Made by a program: the position numbers and the translations under genes. This document shows positions 35,890 to 45,822 of a stretch of DNA of 46,467 nt, one piece after another. The stretch's first letter is position 1. Each line of letters opens with the position of its first letter. The notes under the pieces were generated by a model. It was not told the origin of the DNA. It did no database searches and saw only the letters and a list, made by a program, of their open reading frames with translations. The stretch covers positions 1 through 46,467 of the forward strand of contig NZ_JARGPK010000016.1 of assembly GCF_029212575.1 (NCBI RefSeq). The letters are read 5' to 3'. The stretch comes from Antarcticimicrobium sp. Its GTDB lineage: Bacteria; Pseudomonadota; Alphaproteobacteria; Rhodobacterales; Rhodobacteraceae.

Positions 35890-37071
35890 ATGGAGTTCGA
35901 AACGGTCATCCTGGGCGCCGGAGCCGCCGGCATGATGTGCGCCGCCCACGCGGGTCCGCGCGTGCTGGTGATCGACCATGCGCGCAACCCGGGGGAAAAG
36001 ATCCGCATCTCGGGCGGCGGACGCTGCAATTTCACCAACCTTCACGCCGCCCCCGAGAACTTCCTGTCGGCAAACTCGCATTTCTGCAAGTCGGCGCTGG
36101 CCCGCTATACCCAGTGGGATTTCATCGACCTGGTCGGCCGTCACCGCATCGCCTGGCATGAAAAGACGCTGGGCCAGCTCTTTTGCGACGGCAAGGCGAC
36201 GCAGATCATCGCCATGCTGCGCGACGAGATGGCCAGGGCGGGCGCCGCGCTGTGGCTCTCCACCGCGCTTGTGGATCTGTCGAAGACCGACGGCGGCTTC
36301 GCGCTCACCCTCGACCGTGAGGGCAAGCGGGTCGATCTGACCTGCCGCAATCTTGTGCTGGCCACCGGCGGCAAGTCGATCCCCAGGATGGGGGCGACCG
36401 GGCTGGCCTATGACATTGCCCGGCAATTCGGGCTTGATGTGACCGAGACCCGGCCCGCGCTGGTTCCCTTCACCTTTCCCGAGGGGCGCTTTGCCCCGCT
36501 GGCCGGGGTCTCGCTACCGGCGCGGTTGTCGAACGCCCGCGCCGGGTTCGACGAGGCGCTGCTCTTTACCCATCGCGGCCTCTCTGGCCCGGCGGTGCTG
36601 CAACTGTCGTCCTACTGGCGCGAGGGCGAGGAGATCGCGGTCAACCTGATCCCCGATCTGCCGCTCTACGAGACCCTGAGGGACCAGCGGCAACAGGCCG
36701 GACGCCGGGCACTGACCACCGAGTTGGCGCGCCACCTTCCAGCCCGACTGGTGGAGTTCCTCGCCCCGGAGCTGGACCTGAACGGCAATCTCGCCGACCA
36801 GTCCGACGCGGCGCTGCAATCGCTTTGCGACCGTCTCGGCGATTGGCGCCTCATCCCCTCGGGGAGCGAAGGCTATCGCACCGCAGAGGTGACGCTGGGC
36901 GGCATCGACACCGACGCGCTGTCGTCGAAAACCATGGCGGCAAAAGCGGTGCCCGGGCTCTACGCCATCGGCGAGGCGGTGGATGTCACCGGCTGGCTTG
37001 GCGGCTACAACTTCCAATGGGCCTGGGCCTCGGGCCATGCCGCCGGAACGGCCATCGCGGCGAAGGGGTGA
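35890..37071 (+). CDS. NAD(P)/FAD-dependent oxidoreductase, HI0933/BaiN-like
   Basis: A 393-residue flavoprotein of the HI0933-like family. The dinucleotide-binding motif is GAGAAG at residues 9-14. The family marks RISGGGRCNFTN, LVLATGGKSIPRMGATG, HRGLSGPAVLQLS and the closing YAIGEAVDVTGWLGGYNFQWAWASG are all present. Substrate is unknown. ATG at 35890. It is the only plus-strand gene inside the dcw cluster, dividing it into murD-side and ftsW-side transcripts. The long frame upstream of 35890 is antisense to ftsW and murG and not real. Confidence 0.92.
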   Translation: MEFETVILGAGAAGMMCAAHAGPRVLVIDHARNPGEKIRISGGGRCNFTNLHAAPENFLSANSHFCKSALARYTQWDFIDLVGRHRIAWHEKTLGQLFCDGKATQIIAMLRDEMARAGAALWLSTALVDLSKTDGGFALTLDREGKRVDLTCRNLVLATGGKSIPRMGATGLAYDIARQFGLDVTETRPALVPFTFPEGRFAPLAGVSLPARLSNARAGFDEALLFTHRGLSGPAVLQLSSYWREGEEIAVNLIPDLPLYETLRDQRQQAGRRALTTELARHLPARLVEFLAPELDLNGNLADQSDAALQSLCDRLGDWRLIPSGSEGYRTAEVTLGGIDTDALSSKTMAAKAVPGLYAIGEAVDVTGWLGGYNFQWAWASGHAAGTAIAAKG

Positions 37072-37117
37072 AATACCGCCCTCCCCCGCCCGAATAGCGC
37101 GCAACGCGCGCCGGGCG

Positions 37118-37149
37118 AGCGCCTGCCCGTCCCTGCGGGCTGGCGCTTT
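37118..37149. terminator. Hairpin between convergent flavoprotein and murD genes
   Basis: AGCGCC-T-GCCCG (37118-37129) pairs with CGGGC-T-GGCGCT (37136-37147) with one T-T mismatch and a six-base loop, followed by TTT on the plus strand. It lies between two facing stop codons and may end both transcripts. Confidence 0.5.
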
Positions 37150-37274
37150 GGCAACCCGGGCGCTCCGTTCGCAGGAAAGATGAATTTGGCCAGGATAAAG
37201 CGCACCGCTCATCGGTTGCAGGCGCCATCCCACGGGCAGGCGCCCGCCCTCTGTCGCGCATGACGGCAACGGCC

Positions 37275-38672
37275 CTAGTCGAGCCGCTTTTGCACCTCGG
37301 CGGTAAAATCCTCGCCGCGCCGCTCGAAATTGTCGTATTGGTCGAAGCTCGCCGCCGCCGGGGCCAGCAGCACGGTATCGCCCGGAACGGCCTCTTCCAT
37401 CGCACGCGCCACCGCTGCCGCCATCGTGGTGCAGACCTCGGCCTCCACATCGAGCTGCATGGCAAACCCCGCCGCCTCGCGCCCGATGACATAGGCCTTG
37501 GCGACAGCTCCGGTCGCGCCCTTCAGCGCGCCCAGACCGCCCTCTTTCTCCAGCCCGCCGCAGATCCAGCGGATACGGGCAAAGGCGCCCAGCGCCTTGG
37601 CGGCACTGTCGACGTTGGTGGCCTTGCTGTCGTTGACGAAAACCACCCCGTTCCGCTCGGCGATCACCTGGCTGCGGTGCGGCAAGCCCGGATAGCTGTG
37701 CAGCGCCGCCTCGATCATGCGCGGCGGCACCCCCAGCGCGCGGCAGGCGGCATAGGCGGCGCAGGCGTTCTGGTGGTTATGCGCACCGGGCAGCCCGGTG
37801 ATGCCGCGCAGATCGATCGAGGCGATCTGCTTGCCCTTGCGGGTCTCGGCCAGAAACCCCTTGCGGGCGAAGACCTGCCAGCCCGGCCCGGTCAGCTTTT
37901 GCCCCGAGGAGATGCGGATCACCCGATCATCGCTCGGCCCCTCGGACAGCTGCCCGGCCAGGAACCGCCCCTCGACCTCATCGACACCGATCACAGCGCG
38001 GTCCGGCCCACCCTCGGCAAACAGCCGCCGCTTGGCCGCGAAATAGCCGCCCGGCCCGCCGTGCCGGTCCAGGTGGTCGGGCGAGAGGTTGGTGAAGACC
38101 GCCACATCCGGGGTCAGCGCCCGGGCCAGATCGGTCTGGTAACTCGACAGTTCCAGCACCACCACCGCGCCCTCGCCCGGGGGATCGAGATCCAGCACCC
38201 CGCGGCCGATGTTGCCGGCCAATTGCACCGGCCGCCCGGCCTCTTGCAGGATATGGTCGATCAAGGCCGCCGTGGTCGATTTCCCGTTCGATCCGGTCAC
38301 CGCCACCACCCGCGGCAACCTGTCCAGCGCATCCCAATCCGCCGTCGCCAGCGAGCGAAAGAACAGCCCGATGTCATTGTCCACCGGCACCCCGGCCGCC
38401 AGCGCGGCGGCAACCACCGGGTTGGGCGCGGGATAAAGATGCGGGATTCCGGGCGAGACGATCAGCGCCGCGATGCCGTCGAATCCGCCCGACCGGGACG
38501 GATCGGCACAGGTGAACCCCTCGCCCTCGGCCCGCGCCCGCGCCTCGGGGTTGTCGTCCCAGCAGAGAGGCTCCGCGCCGCCCGCGCGCAAGGCCCGCGC
38601 CGCCGACACACCTGTGCGCCCCAGTCCCAGAACGGCAACCTTGGCGCCCTCGTATCCGCGTACCGGTATCAC
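37275..38672 (-). CDS. murD: UDP-N-acetylmuramoyl-L-alanine--D-glutamate ligase
   Basis: Adds D-Glu to UDP-MurNAc-L-Ala. 465 residues. Motifs are [18 protein letters not shown] at the start, the P-loop [47 protein letters not shown] and [17 protein letters not shown]. The start is a GTG at 38672, because GTGA there overlaps the stop of the upstream SDR by four bases and the next in-frame ATG is far too late. It is followed by a 203-base gap and the convergent flavoprotein gene. Confidence 0.96.
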   Translation of the reverse strand: MIPVRGYEGAKVAVLGLGRTGVSAARALRAGGAEPLCWDDNPEARARAEGEGFTCADPSRSGGFDGIAALIVSPGIPHLYPAPNPVVAAALAAGVPVDNDIGLFFRSLATADWDALDRLPRVVAVTGSNGKSTTAALIDHILQEAGRPVQLAGNIGRGVLDLDPPGEGAVVVLELSSYQTDLARALTPDVAVFTNLSPDHLDRHGGPGGYFAAKRRLFAEGGPDRAVIGVDEVEGRFLAGQLSEGPSDDRVIRISSGQKLTGPGWQVFARKGFLAETRKGKQIASIDLRGITGLPGAHNHQNACAAYAACRALGVPPRMIEAALHSYPGLPHRSQVIAERNGVVFVNDSKATNVDSAAKALGAFARIRWICGGLEKEGGLGALKGATGAVAKAYVIGREAAGFAMQLDVEAEVCTTMAAAVARAMEEAVPGDTVLLAPAAASFDQYDNFERRGEDFTAEVQKRLD

Positions 38673-39322
38673 CAGCCCAGCTCCTTCTTGTCGCGGAAAA
38701 ATCCGCCCGTCGGCCCCTCCGCGCCCAGCCGTGCCAGCCAGAGCGCGGTTTCCGCCCCCTGCGCCGGGCTGCGCGGCGCAGCCTCGCCGCCCATCCGCGT
38801 CGCCACCCAGCCGGGGCACATCGCGTTGACCTTGACGCCCTCGGGCAGATCGCGCGGCAGCGCGTGGGTCAGCGCGTTCAGCGCCGCCTTGGCGACGCCA
38901 TAGGCGCCCGGCCCCGCCAGCCCCTCGGAAAAACTGCCCCAGTCCGAGGACAGGTTGACGATCCGCCCCCAGCCCCGCGCCGCCATATGCGGCAGGCAAA
39001 GGCGGATCAACTCGTAGGGCGCATGGAACATCACCTGCATCGAGCGCGCCACGCCCTGCGGATCGGCGATCATGTTGCTGTCGATCAGGATGCCCGCGTT
39101 GTTGACCAGCACATCGATCCCGCCGATCCGCTCCAGCGCCGGGGCGAACCCCTCGGGCGCCTCCAGGTCCAGATGCACCCAGCCACAGCCCAGCGCCTCG
39201 GCCGCCTCGCGGCCCGCCTGCCGGTCGCGCACCCCGATCACCACCCGGTGATCGCGCACAAGCCCGGCCGCGATGGCCCGCCCGATGCCGCGGTTGCCGC
39301 CTGTCACCAATGCCGTTTTCAT
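38669..39322 (-). CDS. SDR family NAD(P)-dependent oxidoreductase
   Basis: A 217-residue short-chain dehydrogenase. The cofactor motif TGGNRGIG (7-14), NNAG, the catalytic Ser in IVNLSSDWG, and the Tyr-Lys pair in YGVAKAALN are all intact, so it should be active; the substrate cannot be told. The ATG at 39322 follows AAGGGCG. It stands between mraY and murD and overlaps murD by four bases (GTGA), so it is translationally coupled to a cell-wall gene although no known step of peptidoglycan synthesis needs it. Confidence 0.9.
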   Translation of the reverse strand: MKTALVTGGNRGIGRAIAAGLVRDHRVVIGVRDRQAGREAAEALGCGWVHLDLEAPEGFAPALERIGGIDVLVNNAGILIDSNMIADPQGVARSMQVMFHAPYELIRLCLPHMAARGWGRIVNLSSDWGSFSEGLAGPGAYGVAKAALNALTHALPRDLPEGVKVNAMCPGWVATRMGGEAAPRSPAQGAETALWLARLGAEGPTGGFFRDKKELGW

Positions 39323-39389
39323 CGCGCCCTTGTTCGTCTGCAAATGCCCGCGCACCCTGCACCCGGGGCGCGGCGTTTTGCAAGCCGGC

Positions 39390-40472
39390 TCAGCGCACCT
39401 TGAGCGTCGCCAGTCCGATCATCGCCAGGATCAGCGAGATGATCCAGAACCGGATCACGATGGTGGGTTCGGCCCAGCCCTTTTTCTCGTAGTGGTGATG
39501 GATCGGCGCCATCAGGAACACCCGTCGCCCGGTGCGCTTGAAATAGAGCACCTGGATGATGACCGACAGCGCCTCGACCACGAACAGGCCGCCGACGATG
39601 GCCAGCACCAGTTCGTGCTTGGTCGCCACCGCGATGGCGCCCAGCGCGCCGCCCAGCGCGAGGCTGCCGGTATCGCCCATGAACACCGCCGCCGGCGGCG
39701 CGTTGTACCACAAAAACCCCAGCCCCCCGCCGAAGAGCGCGGCGGTAAAGACCAGGATCTCGCCGGTGCCCGGCACGTAATGCACGTCGAGGTATTCAGT
39801 AAAGTCGGTGCGCCCCACCGCATAGGCGATGATGCCCAGCGTGGTCGCCGCGATCATCACCGGCATGATCGCCAGTCCGTCCAGCCCGTCGGTCAGGTTC
39901 ACCGCGTTGGCCGCCCCCACGATCACGCAGACCGAGAACGGCACGTAGAAAAACCCTAGATTGACCAGCGTGTCCTTGAACACCGGCAGCGCCAGCTGGT
40001 TCTGCAGGTCTGCCGGGTGGTTCCACGCCGCCCAGAGCGCGGCCACCACCGCGATCACGATGCCCAGCCCCAGCCGCAGCTTGCCCGGCACCCCCTTGGT
40101 GTTCTGCTTGGAGACCTTGGCGTAATCGTCGGCAAAGCCGATGGCGCCGAAGGCCAGCGTCACGAAGAGCACCAGCCAGACAAAGGGATTGTCCAGCCGC
40201 GCCCAGAGCGCCGTTGCGGTCACCAGCGCGCCGACGATCAGCAGCCCGCCCATGGTCGGCGTTCCGGCCTTGGACAGGTGCCCCTCTGGTCCGTCGTCGC
40301 GGATCGGCTGGCCCTTGCCCTGGCGGCGGCGCAAGACGTTGATCAGCGGCGGTCCGAACAGGAACCCGAACAGCAGCGCGGTCAGAAAGGCCCCACCGGC
40401 ACGGAACGTGATGTAGCGGAACAGGTTGAAAAAATCCCCCCCGTCCGACAGCGCGGTCAACCAATAGAGCAT
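39390..40472 (-). CDS. mraY: Phospho-N-acetylmuramoyl-pentapeptide transferase
   Basis: Ten-helix inner-membrane enzyme that moves phospho-MurNAc-peptide onto undecaprenyl phosphate to make lipid I. 360 residues. Signatures are [22 protein letters not shown] (the aspartate pair), [13 protein letters not shown] and the [13 protein letters not shown] motif near the end. It starts 18 bases after the murF remnant and precedes the SDR gene by 67 bases. Its usual upstream neighbour murF is missing. Confidence 0.98.
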   Translation of the reverse strand: MLYWLTALSDGGDFFNLFRYITFRAGGAFLTALLFGFLFGPPLINVLRRRQGKGQPIRDDGPEGHLSKAGTPTMGGLLIVGALVTATALWARLDNPFVWLVLFVTLAFGAIGFADDYAKVSKQNTKGVPGKLRLGLGIVIAVVAALWAAWNHPADLQNQLALPVFKDTLVNLGFFYVPFSVCVIVGAANAVNLTDGLDGLAIMPVMIAATTLGIIAYAVGRTDFTEYLDVHYVPGTGEILVFTAALFGGGLGFLWYNAPPAAVFMGDTGSLALGGALGAIAVATKHELVLAIVGGLFVVEALSVIIQVLYFKRTGRRVFLMAPIHHHYEKKGWAEPTIVIRFWIISLILAMIGLATLKVR

Positions 40473-40490
40473 GTCAGCCGGTCCTATTCT

Positions 40491-40583
40491 TCATCTTGTG
40501 AATTGGCCCCTTTCGCGGTGTACCGGGGCGCGCCTGCCTTGGCCGATTTCGCGCAGGGCGTCAACGCTCTTTGCCGGGCTCAT
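40491..40583 (-). pseudogene. murF: murF remnant, about 30 codons
   Basis: murF (about 450-470 codons in relatives) normally lies between murE and mraY and adds D-Ala-D-Ala to UDP-MurNAc-tripeptide. Only 107 bases separate the two genes here. An ATG at 40583 still overlaps the murE stop in the ATGA form and opens a frame of 30 residues. After MSP the frame reads AKSVDALREIGQ, which resembles the C-terminal segment of MurF (VDALRKLG-like), then runs to a stop at 40491. No P-loop or Mur ligase domain remains. The likely event is an internal deletion that kept both ends; the C-terminal match is from memory and short. Confidence 0.6.
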
Positions 40584-42061
40584 GCCGGGCGCCCGTCCAG
40601 CGCGGCGACCGACACGCTGGCCTGTTCGGCATCGTCAAAGGGCAATATGTCGTCGCCGACGATCTGCCCGGTCTCATGCCCCTTGCCCGCGATCAGCAGC
40701 GCATCGCCCGGTCCCAGCGCATCGACCCCGCGCAGGATCGCCTCGGCGCGGTCGCCGACCTCGATCGCCTCCGGCGCCCCTTCCATCACGGCGGCGCGGA
40801 TGCTGGCCGGGTCCTCGCTGCGGGGGTTGTCGTCGGTGACAAAGACCAGATCGGCATGGTCCTGCGCCGCCGCCCCCATCAGCGGCCGTTTGGCGCGGTC
40901 GCGGTCGCCGCCGGCGCCGACGATGGCCACCAGCCGACCCATCACATGCGGGCGCAAGGCCCGCAGTGCGGTCGCCACCGCGTCGGGGGTATGGGCGTAA
41001 TCGACGAAGACCGCCGCGCCGTTACCGCGAGTCGCGGCCAGCTGCATCCGCCCGCGCACCGTGGTCAGCTCCGGCAGGGTGCGGAACACCGCCTCCGCCT
41101 CGGCGCCGCAGGCGATGGCGAGCCCGGCGGCAATCAGGACGTTTTCGGCCTGAAACCCCCCGATCAGGTCGAGCCGCGCCTGATGGCTCTGGCCTTCCCA
41201 TGTGAACCGCAGATCCTGTCCGGTGGCGTCGAACCGCTGTGCCAGGAGACACAGGTCGCAGCCGCCACGGCCCACGCTCAGCACCGTCTGCCCGCGCGCG
41301 GCGGCGATGGCGCGCATCTCGGGTCCGCGCGGATCCTCGATGTTGATCACCGCGGTGCCGTCGGGCGGCAGCACCCGGCGGAACAGCCCGGCCTTGGCGG
41401 CGAAATAGGCTTCGAAACTCTCATGATAATCCAGGTGATCCTGGGTGAAATTGGTGAAAGCCGCCGCCGCAAGCTGAACCCCGTCCAGCCGCCGCTGCTC
41501 CAGCCCGTGTGAGGAGGCCTCCATCGCCGCGTGAGTGATGCCATGCCCGGCCGCCTCGGCCAGAACCCGGTGCAGGGTAATCGGCTCCGGCGTGGTATGC
41601 TGAAGCGGCGCGCTCCAGGCCCCCTCGACCCCGGTGGTGCCGAGGTTGATCGCCGCGTGCCCCAGCCCGGCCCAGATCTGGCGCAGAAATGTGGCGACCG
41701 AGGTCTTGCCATTGGTTCCGGTCACCGCCGCCATCACCCCGGGCTGGGCGCCGAACCACAGCGCGGCGGTGCAGGCCAGCGCCTGGCGCGGATCCTCCAC
41801 CACCACCAGCGCGGCCTGCGATGCGGCCAGTTCCGCCTCGGCCAGCGCCGCGCCCGTCGCGTCGGTCAGCACCGCCGCCGCGCCCATGCGCAAGGCATAC
41901 TGGATGAATTCGCCGCCATGCACCCTTGTGCCCGGCAGCGCCGCGAACAGGAAACCATCGCGGACCTGGCGGCTGTCCACCGCCAGCCCGGTGATCTGCG
42001 GATCGCGCCCGCCCCGGGCGGTCAGGGCCAGCTGGCTGAGTGATTTGGCCAAGATGCCCAT
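40580..42061 (-). CDS. murE: UDP-MurNAc-tripeptide synthetase (meso-DAP adding)
   Basis: Adds meso-diaminopimelate to UDP-MurNAc-L-Ala-D-Glu. 493 residues from the ATG at 42061, chosen because an upstream in-frame start is TTG and GGGGCGGGG precedes the ATG. The P-loop is VTGTNGKTS (about 113-121); SSHGLEQRRLDGV and FTNFTQDHLDYH follow. The DNPR motif (DDNPRSEDP) marks meso-DAP rather than lysine specificity. 37 bases after ftsI. Its stop overlaps the start of the murF remnant, the junction expected before a functional murF. Confidence 0.97.
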   Translation of the reverse strand: MGILAKSLSQLALTARGGRDPQITGLAVDSRQVRDGFLFAALPGTRVHGGEFIQYALRMGAAAVLTDATGAALAEAELAASQAALVVVEDPRQALACTAALWFGAQPGVMAAVTGTNGKTSVATFLRQIWAGLGHAAINLGTTGVEGAWSAPLQHTTPEPITLHRVLAEAAGHGITHAAMEASSHGLEQRRLDGVQLAAAAFTNFTQDHLDYHESFEAYFAAKAGLFRRVLPPDGTAVINIEDPRGPEMRAIAAARGQTVLSVGRGGCDLCLLAQRFDATGQDLRFTWEGQSHQARLDLIGGFQAENVLIAAGLAIACGAEAEAVFRTLPELTTVRGRMQLAATRGNGAAVFVDYAHTPDAVATALRALRPHVMGRLVAIVGAGGDRDRAKRPLMGAAAQDHADLVFVTDDNPRSEDPASIRAAVMEGAPEAIEVGDRAEAILRGVDALGPGDALLIAGKGHETGQIVGDDILPFDDAEQASVSVAALDGRPA

Positions 42062-42098
42062 GATGCCCCGCCCCTGCGCCCCCGTGATCAATGCGTTC

Positions 42099-43883
42099 TC
42101 AATTCGACGTGAGCGTTATAGCAGCGCGCGGGCCGGGTTCAACGTCGGGCCGCAGCCCCAGAAGCGGCGCCAGGCGCCCGATCATCTCAGCCGCCACCGG
42201 CACCGCGGTCCAGCCGGCGGTGCGCCGTTCTTCCTGGTAGGCCTGGACCGAGGGTTCGTCCAGCGTGACCACCAGCACGTATTTCGGATCATGCGCGGGA
42301 AAGATCGACGCGAAGGTGGCGATCACCTTGTCGTCATAGTATCCGCCGCGCGGCTTGGGCTTGTCGGCGGTCCCGGTCTTGCCGCCCACCGCATAGCCCG
42401 GCACCTCGCCGAAACTGGCGGTGCCGTCGGTGACCACCTTGCGCAGCATCCGCCGCGCATCGGCGGCGGCCCGTTCGGACAGCACTCGCGGCCCGTGCTG
42501 CGGACCGTCCTGGCGCAGCACCGTGGGGCTCACGTAATGACCGCCGTTGGCAATAGTGGCATAGCCGGCGGCAAGGTGCATCGGGCTGATCGACAGCCCG
42601 TGACCATAGGAAATCGTCACCGTGCTCAGCTCGGTCCAGCGCTCCGGCACCAGCGGCTGACCGCCGTGCGCCTCGACGATCTCGAACGGGGTGGGGTCGA
42701 ACATGCCCAGCGCGCCCATAAACGCCTTTTGCCGCTCCGGCCCGATCTCCAGCGCCAGCCGCCCGGTGCCCCGGTTGGAGCTGTGCACGATCACGTCGGC
42801 GACGCTGAGCTTGCCGTAGTTCTTGTTGTGAAACTCGCCAATGGGATAGCCCGACACCTTCATCGGCCCCGAGGTGTCCACGATGGTCTCCGCCGACACC
42901 AGCCCGAGATCGATGGCCTGCGCGGCGGTGAAGATCTTGAAGGTCGAACCCAGCTCGTACACCCCCTGGACCGCCCGGTTGAACAGCGGGCTGTCGCTGG
43001 GGTCGCCCGAGACCGGCGGCCGCGGCCGGTCGTTGGGGTCGAAATCGGGCAGGCTGACCACCGAGACCACCTCGCCGCTGTGCACGTCCATCAGGATCGA
43101 CGAGGCGCCCTTGGCATTCATCAGCTTCATGCCCCCGGCCAGCACCTGCTCGGCCGCCGCCTGCACCGTCAGATCCAGCGACAGCGCCAGCGGCTGGGCG
43201 CCGTTGGCCGGGTCGCGCAAATAATCGTCGAACTGCTTTTCCACCCCCGCCACGCCGATCACCTCGGCCGCGTTCACCCCCTCGCGGCCGAACCCGGCGC
43301 CGCCCAGCACATGCGCGGCCAGCTTGCCATTGGGATAAAGCCGCATCTCGCGCGGGCCGAACAGCAGCCCCGGATCGCCCAGGTCGTGCACCGCCTGTTT
43401 CTGCTCCGGGCTGATCCGCTTTTTGATCCAGACGAATTTCCGCTTGCCGGAAAAATCCCTGATCAGCCGCGCCTCGTCCAGATCGGGAAAGATCCGCACC
43501 AGACCCCTGGCCGCCGCCTCGGGATCGACCAGCTCGGGCGGCTGGGCATAGAGCGAATGGGTCTCGAAATTGGTCGCCAGGATGCGGCCCTTGCGATCCA
43601 CGATGTCGGCCCGCTGCGCCGCGATCGAGGCGCCGTGGGCACTGGCCACCGGCTCCTGCGGCTCCGAGGTCGCCATCACCGCCATGCGCCCGCCCACCAC
43701 AAGGAAGGCACAGAAAAAGAACAGCCCCAGCACCAGCAGCCGGCCCTCGGCGCGCACCCGCGCCCGGTCCTGCATCTCGGCATGGCGCTGGCGGATGTTC
43801 TCGCGCTCGATGACCGCGGGGTTCTCGCCCTTGGCGCGGGCCGGCAGGATGCGCGCCAGCGGGCGCAGCGGCGTGCGCGTCAT
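42099..43883 (-). CDS. ftsI: Septal peptidoglycan transpeptidase FtsI (PBP3)
   Basis: Class B penicillin-binding protein that crosslinks septal peptidoglycan by attacking the D-Ala-D-Ala bond of pentapeptides. 594 residues. A cytoplasmic head is followed by one membrane helix (about 48-66), the PBP dimerisation domain and a complete transpeptidase domain: STFK (S313-K316), SSN (368-370) and KTGT (502-505). It overlaps ftsL by four bases. Its intact active site implies that pentapeptide substrate is still made in the cell, despite the murF and ddl remnants. Confidence 0.97.
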   Translation of the reverse strand: MTRTPLRPLARILPARAKGENPAVIERENIRQRHAEMQDRARVRAEGRLLVLGLFFFCAFLVVGGRMAVMATSEPQEPVASAHGASIAAQRADIVDRKGRILATNFETHSLYAQPPELVDPEAAARGLVRIFPDLDEARLIRDFSGKRKFVWIKKRISPEQKQAVHDLGDPGLLFGPREMRLYPNGKLAAHVLGGAGFGREGVNAAEVIGVAGVEKQFDDYLRDPANGAQPLALSLDLTVQAAAEQVLAGGMKLMNAKGASSILMDVHSGEVVSVVSLPDFDPNDRPRPPVSGDPSDSPLFNRAVQGVYELGSTFKIFTAAQAIDLGLVSAETIVDTSGPMKVSGYPIGEFHNKNYGKLSVADVIVHSSNRGTGRLALEIGPERQKAFMGALGMFDPTPFEIVEAHGGQPLVPERWTELSTVTISYGHGLSISPMHLAAGYATIANGGHYVSPTVLRQDGPQHGPRVLSERAAADARRMLRKVVTDGTASFGEVPGYAVGGKTGTADKPKPRGGYYDDKVIATFASIFPAHDPKYVLVVTLDEPSVQAYQEERRTAGWTAVPVAAEMIGRLAPLLGLRPDVEPGPRAAITLTSN

Positions 43884-44230
43884 GGCTGCTCTCCCTCGGC
43901 CATGGTCGAGACATCGACGGGATTGGTGATCGGCAGCAGCGGCTCGGGCGGGTAGCTGACCTCGTCGATCAGGCCGAACTGGTCCGGGCGCAGCGGCAAG
44001 AGCCCCAGCCGGTCGAAGTTCAGCCCGGCCAGCTCGGACAGGCGATCAGGACGGTTGAGATAGGCCCATTCGGCCCTGAGCACGCCGATCCGCAGCTGCG
44101 CCGCACCGATCTGCTGTTGCAGCGCGCGGGTTTCCTTCAGCACCTGCTGGGTCGCGTAATTCTCGCGGTAGGCCCAGAACGCCAGTCCGAACACCGCCAG
44201 CGCGGTCAGAACATAGGCTATGCCCCTCAT
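43880..44230 (-). CDS. ftsL: Cell division protein FtsL
   Basis: Small bitopic division protein of the FtsQLB complex. 116 residues: a short N-terminus, a membrane helix (about 4-21, [18 protein letters not shown]), then a periplasmic coiled coil ([21 protein letters not shown] ... [14 protein letters not shown]). The motif [16 protein letters not shown] is typical of alphaproteobacterial FtsL. Overlaps both rsmH (44227-44230) and ftsI (43880-43883) by four bases. Confidence 0.9.
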   Translation of the reverse strand: MRGIAYVLTALAVFGLAFWAYRENYATQQVLKETRALQQQIGAAQLRIGVLRAEWAYLNRPDRLSELAGLNFDRLGLLPLRPDQFGLIDEVSYPPEPLLPITNPVDVSTMAEGEQP

Positions 44231-45240
44231 CGCCCCCTCCCCTTCGCCGTGTCTTTGGGTTGCGGCATCCCGATCTCGCGCGGATCGACGCTGCCGGCGG
44301 GCGCCTCGGTGCGCACCGCCACCCGCAGCCGGGCCGAGCGCGCGCGGGGGTTCTCGGCCAGCTCCGCGTCATCCGGCGCGATCGCCTTGCGCGGCCGCAG
44401 GATGAACTGCGGATCGACCTGCGCCACCTCCGGTGCATGGCGGCTGCCGCGCCCGGTCTGCCCGGCCCGCGATTGCAGGAAACGCTTGACCATCCGGTCC
44501 TCGATGGAATGAAAACTGACCACGGCCAGCTTGCCACCCGGCCTCAACGCCCGTTCGGCAGCCATCAGCCCGCGAAACAGCTCTCCGAACTCGTCGTTCA
44601 CCGCGATGCGCAGCGCCTGGAATGTGCGGGTCGCGGGGTGTGACTGGCCCGGCTTGGCGCGCGGCAGGCAGGATTCGACGATCCCGGCCAGCCGCAGGGT
44701 GGTCTCGATCGGTGCCTCGCCGCGCGCCCGGACGATGGCGCGCGCGATGCGGCGGCTGGCGCGCTCCTCGCCGTAGAGATAGAGAATGTCGGCAAGCTCT
44801 GCCTCCTCCGCCGAATTGACCAGATCGGCGGCGCTGGGGCCCTCTTGCGACATACGCATGTCCAGCGGCCCCTCCTTCATGAAGGAAAAGCCGCGCTCGG
44901 CCATGTCCAGCTGCATCGAGGACACGCCGAGATCGAGCACGACACCGTCGAGGTCGCTGGCATATTCATCCATACGCGAGAACACGCCCGGCTGCATCAC
45001 CAGCCGCTCGCCGTAGTCCGCCGCCCAGTCCTGTGCCAGTTCGAAGGCCAGCGGATCGCGGTCCACCGCGATCACGCGGGCGGCGCCGGCCTCCAGCAGC
45101 CCACGGGTATAGCCGCCGGCGCCGAAGGTGCCATCCAGCCAGGTGCCGGTGACAGGCGCGACCGCCTCAAGCAGCGCGCGCAGCAGAACCGGGATATGGG
45201 GTTTCTTCGATGGCGGGACGGACGCGGCAGCGGCGGCCAT
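44227..45240 (-). CDS. rsmH: 16S rRNA (cytosine1402-N4)-methyltransferase
   Basis: MraW/RsmH methylates N4 of C1402 in 16S rRNA with S-adenosylmethionine. 337 residues. Motifs are [31 protein letters not shown] (SAM loop), [24 protein letters not shown] and [14 protein letters not shown]. It starts three bases after mraZ and overlaps ftsL by four bases. Confidence 0.97.
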   Translation of the reverse strand: MAAAAASVPPSKKPHIPVLLRALLEAVAPVTGTWLDGTFGAGGYTRGLLEAGAARVIAVDRDPLAFELAQDWAADYGERLVMQPGVFSRMDEYASDLDGVVLDLGVSSMQLDMAERGFSFMKEGPLDMRMSQEGPSAADLVNSAEEAELADILYLYGEERASRRIARAIVRARGEAPIETTLRLAGIVESCLPRAKPGQSHPATRTFQALRIAVNDEFGELFRGLMAAERALRPGGKLAVVSFHSIEDRMVKRFLQSRAGQTGRGSRHAPEVAQVDPQFILRPRKAIAPDDAELAENPRARSARLRVAVRTEAPAGSVDPREIGMPQPKDTAKGRGR

Positions 45241-45243
45241 GGC

Positions 45244-45771
45244 TCAGCCCCCCTCGCCGTCTTGCGCCTGCCTGGCCAAGGCCATGTCCAGCGCGTCGAG
45301 CGGGTTGGTCCCCTCGGGAATGTCGAACCCCAGCCCCTCGTCCTCTTCCTCGGCCAGAAGCGCCTCGTAGGTCTCGGGATTCCAGATCTGGAAGGTGCCG
45401 GAGGTGCCGACGAAGAACGCCTCCTTCTCCAGCGCGATCTTGTCGCGGTGGCGCAGCGGCAGCACCAGCCGCCCGTCGGGGTCGACCTCGGTATGATGCG
45501 AGCGCGAGGTGATGTCGCGCACCAGCTTGCGTTTCAGCGGTGAATTGGGCAGCCGCTCGATCTTGGCTTCGAGTTTCTCGATCTCGGCGATGGTGTAGGC
45601 CTCGAGATAGGGTTGATCGGGCGGGCCGTAGACGATGACGAGCTGCGGCCTCAGCCCCTCGGTGAAGTCGGGATCGCCGGCCTCGAGCACACGGCGAAAC
45701 AGGGCCGGGATCGACACCCTGCCCTTTGCATCCACCTTGAAGGTGTATTCGCCTCTGAACCGTCGGCTCAC
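45244..45771 (-). CDS. mraZ: Transcriptional regulator MraZ
   Basis: AbrB-like, ring-forming DNA-binding protein that regulates its own dcw promoter. 175 residues from the GTG at 45771, chosen because the family starts with SRRFRGEYTFKVDAKGR and AGAGGGACG stands upstream; an ATG at 45849 is in frame but lies inside the leader terminator hairpin. Two SpoVT-AbrB repeats are visible (DAKGRVSIPALFR and DPDGRLVLPLRHR). The C-terminal extension (from about residue 135) is longer than in E. coli. First gene of the cluster. Confidence 0.92.
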   Translation of the reverse strand: MSRRFRGEYTFKVDAKGRVSIPALFRRVLEAGDPDFTEGLRPQLVIVYGPPDQPYLEAYTIAEIEKLEAKIERLPNSPLKRKLVRDITSRSHHTEVDPDGRLVLPLRHRDKIALEKEAFFVGTSGTFQIWNPETYEALLAEEEDEGLGFDIPEGTNPLDALDMALARQAQDGEGG

Positions 45772-45822
45772 GCCCCGCCGTCCCTCTGCCTGTGCCCCCG
45801 CGAAAATCGTGCCCCCGGATGG

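Noticed and set aside
37275-39383. 702-residue frame suggesting an SDR-MurD fusion
   Set aside because: Upstream of 38672 the frame is out of phase with the real SDR and gives low-complexity sequence; murD starts at the GTG overlapping the SDR stop.
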